A stretch of 64,000 nucleotides of DNA, from contig CAZCBH010000016.1 in the NCBI GenBank assembly GCA_964496875.1, positions 1 to 64,000 of the forward strand, in the 5' to 3' direction. The translations under genes were made by a program, and so were the position numbers. Below the pieces are notes generated by a model, which was given only the letters and a program-made list of their open reading frames with translations, was not told where the DNA came from and made no database searches. This stretch comes from RI-106 sp964496875. GTDB taxonomy: Bacteria > Cyanobacteriota > Vampirovibrionia > Obscuribacterales > Obscuribacteraceae. Positions 61,221-64,000 of the stretch are shown in pieces. Position 1 is the stretch's first letter, and every line of letters starts with the position of its first letter.

Positions 61221-61375
61221 TGTCTATCTCCAGAGAGCAGTTAGCGAGGGCGGTTTTCGTTTTTTACGATGGCTTTCGACACTGGAATTTGCCGTTTGAA
61301 TTGAGATACGCAGTTATATGCAGCCCGGCCGATTTCTGGACAGGCTGCCTATAAATTTTTGCCGCGTTTTTAGAG

Positions 61376-64000
61376 TTACTGGACCGAAACCGCCTCTTCT
61401 TCGCGTTCCGCCTCTTCCTCCTTTTCGAAGATCAATCCCTCTTCGTCGGCGTCCACATTGACTGTGTCACCGTCCTGGAACTCTCCTTCCAGCATGTAGC
61501 GCGACAGAGGGTTCTCTATCTCTTTTTGAATCAGACGTTTGAGCGGTCGAGCACCATAGACCGGGTCGTAGCCAGTGGTCGCCAGCCATTGCCGGGCGGC
61601 TTCGGTGGCTACCACTTCCATCTTGCGGTCGACCAGACGGCGGTTGAGATAGTTGAGCTGAATTTCGACGATGCTCTTGAGCTGTTCTTGGGTGAGGGCG
61701 TGGAAGACCACGGTCTCGTCGATTCGGTTGAGGAATTCCGGACGGAACTGTTGTCTCAAAGCATCCAGCACCTTGCTTTTCATCTCTTCGTAGCAAGAGT
61801 CCCCATCCACCGCCGATTTGAGCTGATATTCGAGGATGTGATGGCTGCCCACGTTGGAGGTCATGATCAAGACGGTGTTCTTGAAGTCGACCCGGCGTCC
61901 TTTGGAGTCGGTCAGATGTCCTTCGTCCAGCACTTGTAGAAGGGTGTTGAAGACATCGGTGTGGGCTTTTTCAATCTCGTCGAAAAGCACCACCGAATAA
62001 GCCCTTCTTCGCACCGCTTCGGTAAGTTGACCGCCTTCGTCAAAGCCGATATATCCCGGCGGCGCTCCGATTAATCGAGCTACCGTGTGCCTTTCTTGAT
62101 ATTCGGACATATCTATTCTGACCATGGCGTTCTCATCATCGAAGAGAAACTCGGCAAGCGCCTTGGCCAGCTCGGTTTTGCCCACACCGGTCGGTCCCAG
62201 AAAGAGAAAAGAGCCTATCGGACGATTGGGATCCTGTAATCCTGCCCTCGCCCGGCGAACCGCATTCGAAACCACTTCGATGGCTTCTTCCTGGCCGATA
62301 ACTCTCTGATGCAGATGTTCTTCCAGGCGCAGCAACTTCTGTACTTCGCCTTCCATCAGCTTTGTCACCGGAATGCCGGTCCACTTGCCCACAATCTCGG
62401 CGATGTCCTCTTCGTCTATCTCTTCTTTTAGCAGGCGCGCAGCCCCTTTTTTGCCCGTGTGAGATTGCTCTTCTTCTTTCAGTTTTGCCTCGAGCTCCCG
62501 CAGCTTGCCGAACTTCAGCTCGGCAGCGGTTTGTAGATCGGTGGCGCGCTCGGCCTGTTCTATTTTTATCTTGGTCTCTTCAATCTCGGCTTTTATTTTC
62601 TGGATGGTGTTTACTCCGGCTTTCTCGTTCTGCCACTGGGCCCTGAGAGCGTCGGCTTCTTCCTTTATATCGGCCAGATCCTTTTCCAGTTTTTCCAGTC
62701 TTTCTATAGAGGCTGTATCGGTCTCTTTTTTCAGCGCTTCCCTTTCGATTTCCAACTGGATCTTGCGTCTTTCGAGTTCATCCAACTCGGTGGGCATCGA
62801 ATCTATCTCTATTCGCATACGTGCCGCCGCTTCGTCTATCAAGTCGATAGCCTTGTCCGGCAAAAATCGGTCGGATATATAACGATGGGCCAGCACCGCC
62901 GCTGAAACCAGCGCCGAGTCTTTGATTCTGACACCGTGGTGCACTTCGTATCTCTCTTTCAGACCGCGCAGGATGGAGATGCTCTCCTCCACCGAGGGCT
63001 CGTCCACCATTACCATCTGAAAACGTCTTTCAAGAGCGGGATCTTTCTCCAGATGTTTGCGATATTCATCGATAGTGGTGGCACCGATACAATGCAATTC
63101 GCCCCGGGCAAGCGGCGGTTTCAGAAGGTTGCCTGCGTCCATGGCGCTCTCGCCGGTGGCACCGGCACCGACGACGGTGTGCAGCTCATCTATGAAGAGA
63201 AGGATATTGCCCTGAGAATCCACCACCTCTTTGAGGACTGCTTTCAGTCTCTCTTCGAACTCACCACGGTATTTCGCACCGGCAATAAGTGATCCCATAT
63301 CCAGTGCTATCAGCTTTTTGTCTTTCAGTCCTTCCGGCACATCGCCTTTTGTAATTCTAAGCGCCAGACCTTCGACGATGGCGGTCTTACCGACCCCGGG
63401 CTCACCGACCAGGACCGGGTTGTTTTTGGTTTTTCTGGAAAGCACCTGCATCACCCGACGAATTTCATCGTCCCTTCCGATAACCGGGTCGAGCTTGCCT
63501 TTGGCGGCCGCTTCGGTCAGATCTTTGCCATAACGTTTGAGGGCCTGGTAGGTCGCTTCGGGATCCTGGCTGGTTACCGTTTGATTACCACGGATTTCGG
63601 CGAGAATCTTCACGATTCTGTCCCGGGTGACACCGTGCTGCTTCAATATGGTGCCGGCATGGTTCTTGCTTTGATCACATAGAGCCATGAGCAGATGCTC
63701 GACACTGATATACATGTCCTTCATCTGTTCGGCTTCTTTGCTGGCCTCTTCCAGCAACTTCATGAGTTTGGAAGAGACATGCAGTTCGTCCTTGCTCATG
63801 GTGACGTTGGAGCCTTTCGGCTGGCGATCTAGATAAGTTTCCACTTCCTGTTTGACTCGGTCCGGCTTGGCGTCGAGTTTCTCTAGAATGTTTGCTGTCA
63901 GCCCTTCTTCCTGTTCGAGCAAAGAGAGGAGCAGGTGTTCGGGGGTCACCTGAGAGTGTCCAAACTTAGGCAGGTAGTTCTTTGTGTTGGTTATCGCTTC
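61376..64000 (-). CDS. clpB: ClpB disaggregase, 5' end outside the window
   Basis: Visible residues (874 codons) include part of the N-terminal Clp repeat (TPEHLLLSLLEQEEGL), NBD1 with GEPGVGKTAIVEG, the M-domain coiled coil (about the middle third, RIEIDSMPTELDELERRKIQLEIEREAL), and NBD2 with GPTGVGKTELAKAL and the sensor/arginine-finger region FRPEFLNRIDE. The frame is still open at base 64000; the visible upstream codons read EAITNTKNYLPKFGHSQ and match the ClpB N-domain, so the gene starts beyond the window. ClpB rescues aggregated proteins with DnaK. The last 25 residues are strongly acidic, more than usual. Confidence 0.97.
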   Translation of the reverse strand, partial: EAITNTKNYLPKFGHSQVTPEHLLLSLLEQEEGLTANILEKLDAKPDRVKQEVETYLDRQPKGSNVTMSKDELHVSSKLMKLLEEASKEAEQMKDMYISVEHLLMALCDQSKNHAGTILKQHGVTRDRIVKILAEIRGNQTVTSQDPEATYQALKRYGKDLTEAAAKGKLDPVIGRDDEIRRVMQVLSRKTKNNPVLVGEPGVGKTAIVEGLALRITKGDVPEGLKDKKLIALDMGSLIAGAKYRGEFEERLKAVLKEVVDSQGNILLFIDELHTVVGAGATGESAMDAGNLLKPPLARGELHCIGATTIDEYRKHLEKDPALERRFQMVMVDEPSVEESISILRGLKERYEVHHGVRIKDSALVSAAVLAHRYISDRFLPDKAIDLIDEAAARMRIEIDSMPTELDELERRKIQLEIEREALKKETDTASIERLEKLEKDLADIKEEADALRAQWQNEKAGVNTIQKIKAEIEETKIKIEQAERATDLQTAAELKFGKLRELEAKLKEEEQSHTGKKGAARLLKEEIDEEDIAEIVGKWTGIPVTKLMEGEVQKLLRLEEHLHQRVIGQEEAIEVVSNAVRRARAGLQDPNRPIGSFLFLGPTGVGKTELAKALAEFLFDDENAMVRIDMSEYQERHTVARLIGAPPGYIGFDEGGQLTEAVRRRAYSVVLFDEIEKAHTDVFNTLLQVLDEGHLTDSKGRRVDFKNTVLIMTSNVGSHHILEYQLKSAVDGDSCYEEMKSKVLDALRQQFRPEFLNRIDETVVFHALTQEQLKSIVEIQLNYLNRRLVDRKMEVVATEAARQWLATTGYDPVYGARPLKRLIQKEIENPLSRYMLEGEFQDGDTVNVDADEEGLIFEKEEEAEREEEAVSVQ

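Noticed and set aside
61310..61350. GCAGCC/GGCTGC hairpin after clpB
   Set aside because: The stem is six base pairs with a 17-nt loop and no U-tract on the clpB strand; it is not distinguishable from chance.
1..64000. CRISPR arrays, insertion sequences, prophage and rRNA or tRNA genes
   Set aside because: No repeat-spacer pattern, transposase, integrase, phage structural gene, or conserved rRNA/tRNA sequence was seen on reading both strands.

Overview
The window looks like a chromosomal segment of a non-photosynthetic, diderm relative of the cyanobacteria (Melainabacteria/Vampirovibrionia, perhaps Obscuribacterales). This placement is inferred. The supporting signs are an ARC6/Ftn2-like IMS domain, the glutamate-1-semialdehyde (C5) route to heme, lipoprotein and LPS-export machinery (Lnt, LptF/G-type permease), and many exported TPR proteins. 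No photosynthesis gene, rRNA, tRNA, CRISPR array, transposase or phage gene was recognised. One run of 100 Ns (7435-7534) shows that this is a draft scaffold.

Layout. 1-2.5 kb (minus): a glycosyltransferase and the catalytic subunit of a B12-dependent methylmalonyl-CoA-type mutase. 2.6-5.2 kb (plus): cystathionine beta-synthase and a gamma-lyase/synthase, a transsulfuration pair. 5.2-8 kb (minus): an SseB-like protein and an exported protein with two retropepsin-like domains, cut by the gap. 8-19.3 kb (plus): a hydroxyisobutyrate-dehydrogenase-type reductase, a PstS-like lipoprotein, MetH, an exported TPR zinc peptidase, a structured intergenic stretch, and an alpha-2-macroglobulin gene interrupted by one in-frame TAG. 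19.3-32 kb: an LRV-repeat protein, a TPR protein, a homocysteine methyltransferase/MTHFR fusion, LepA, a CPBP protease, a SUFU-domain protein, and a sugar module (epimerase, DegT aminotransferase, glycosyltransferase).

32-51 kb is a long, almost entirely minus-strand block: an exported TPR protein, HemL, an LptF/G permease, Lnt, two exported charge-rich proteins (one ending in an IMS domain), a divergent S-adenosylhomocysteinase-like protein, Maf, then a phosphosignalling cluster (NHL kinase, FHA, PP2C, AarF kinase, coiled-coil protein). 51-64 kb: arginase, LexA, RqcH, Gmk, RpoZ, a small frameshifted membrane ORF opposite the tail of DusB, a carboxypeptidase-regulatory-like protein, LarC, a TPR protein, an orphan, and the 3' part of ClpB.

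Two themes recur. First, one-carbon and sulfur metabolism: MetH, the BHMT-like/MTHFR fusion, CBS, CGL and the SAHH-like protein could close a methionine cycle with an outlet to cysteine. Second, the cell envelope: two exported proteases, a protease-trap macroglobulin, repeat proteins and surface-glycan enzymes. Convergent genes are packed tightly, often less than 12 bp apart. The most unusual signals are the amber-interrupted macroglobulin, the exported IMS-domain protein, the structured element at 14.8-14.9 kb, and the frameshifted membrane ORF overlapping dusB.
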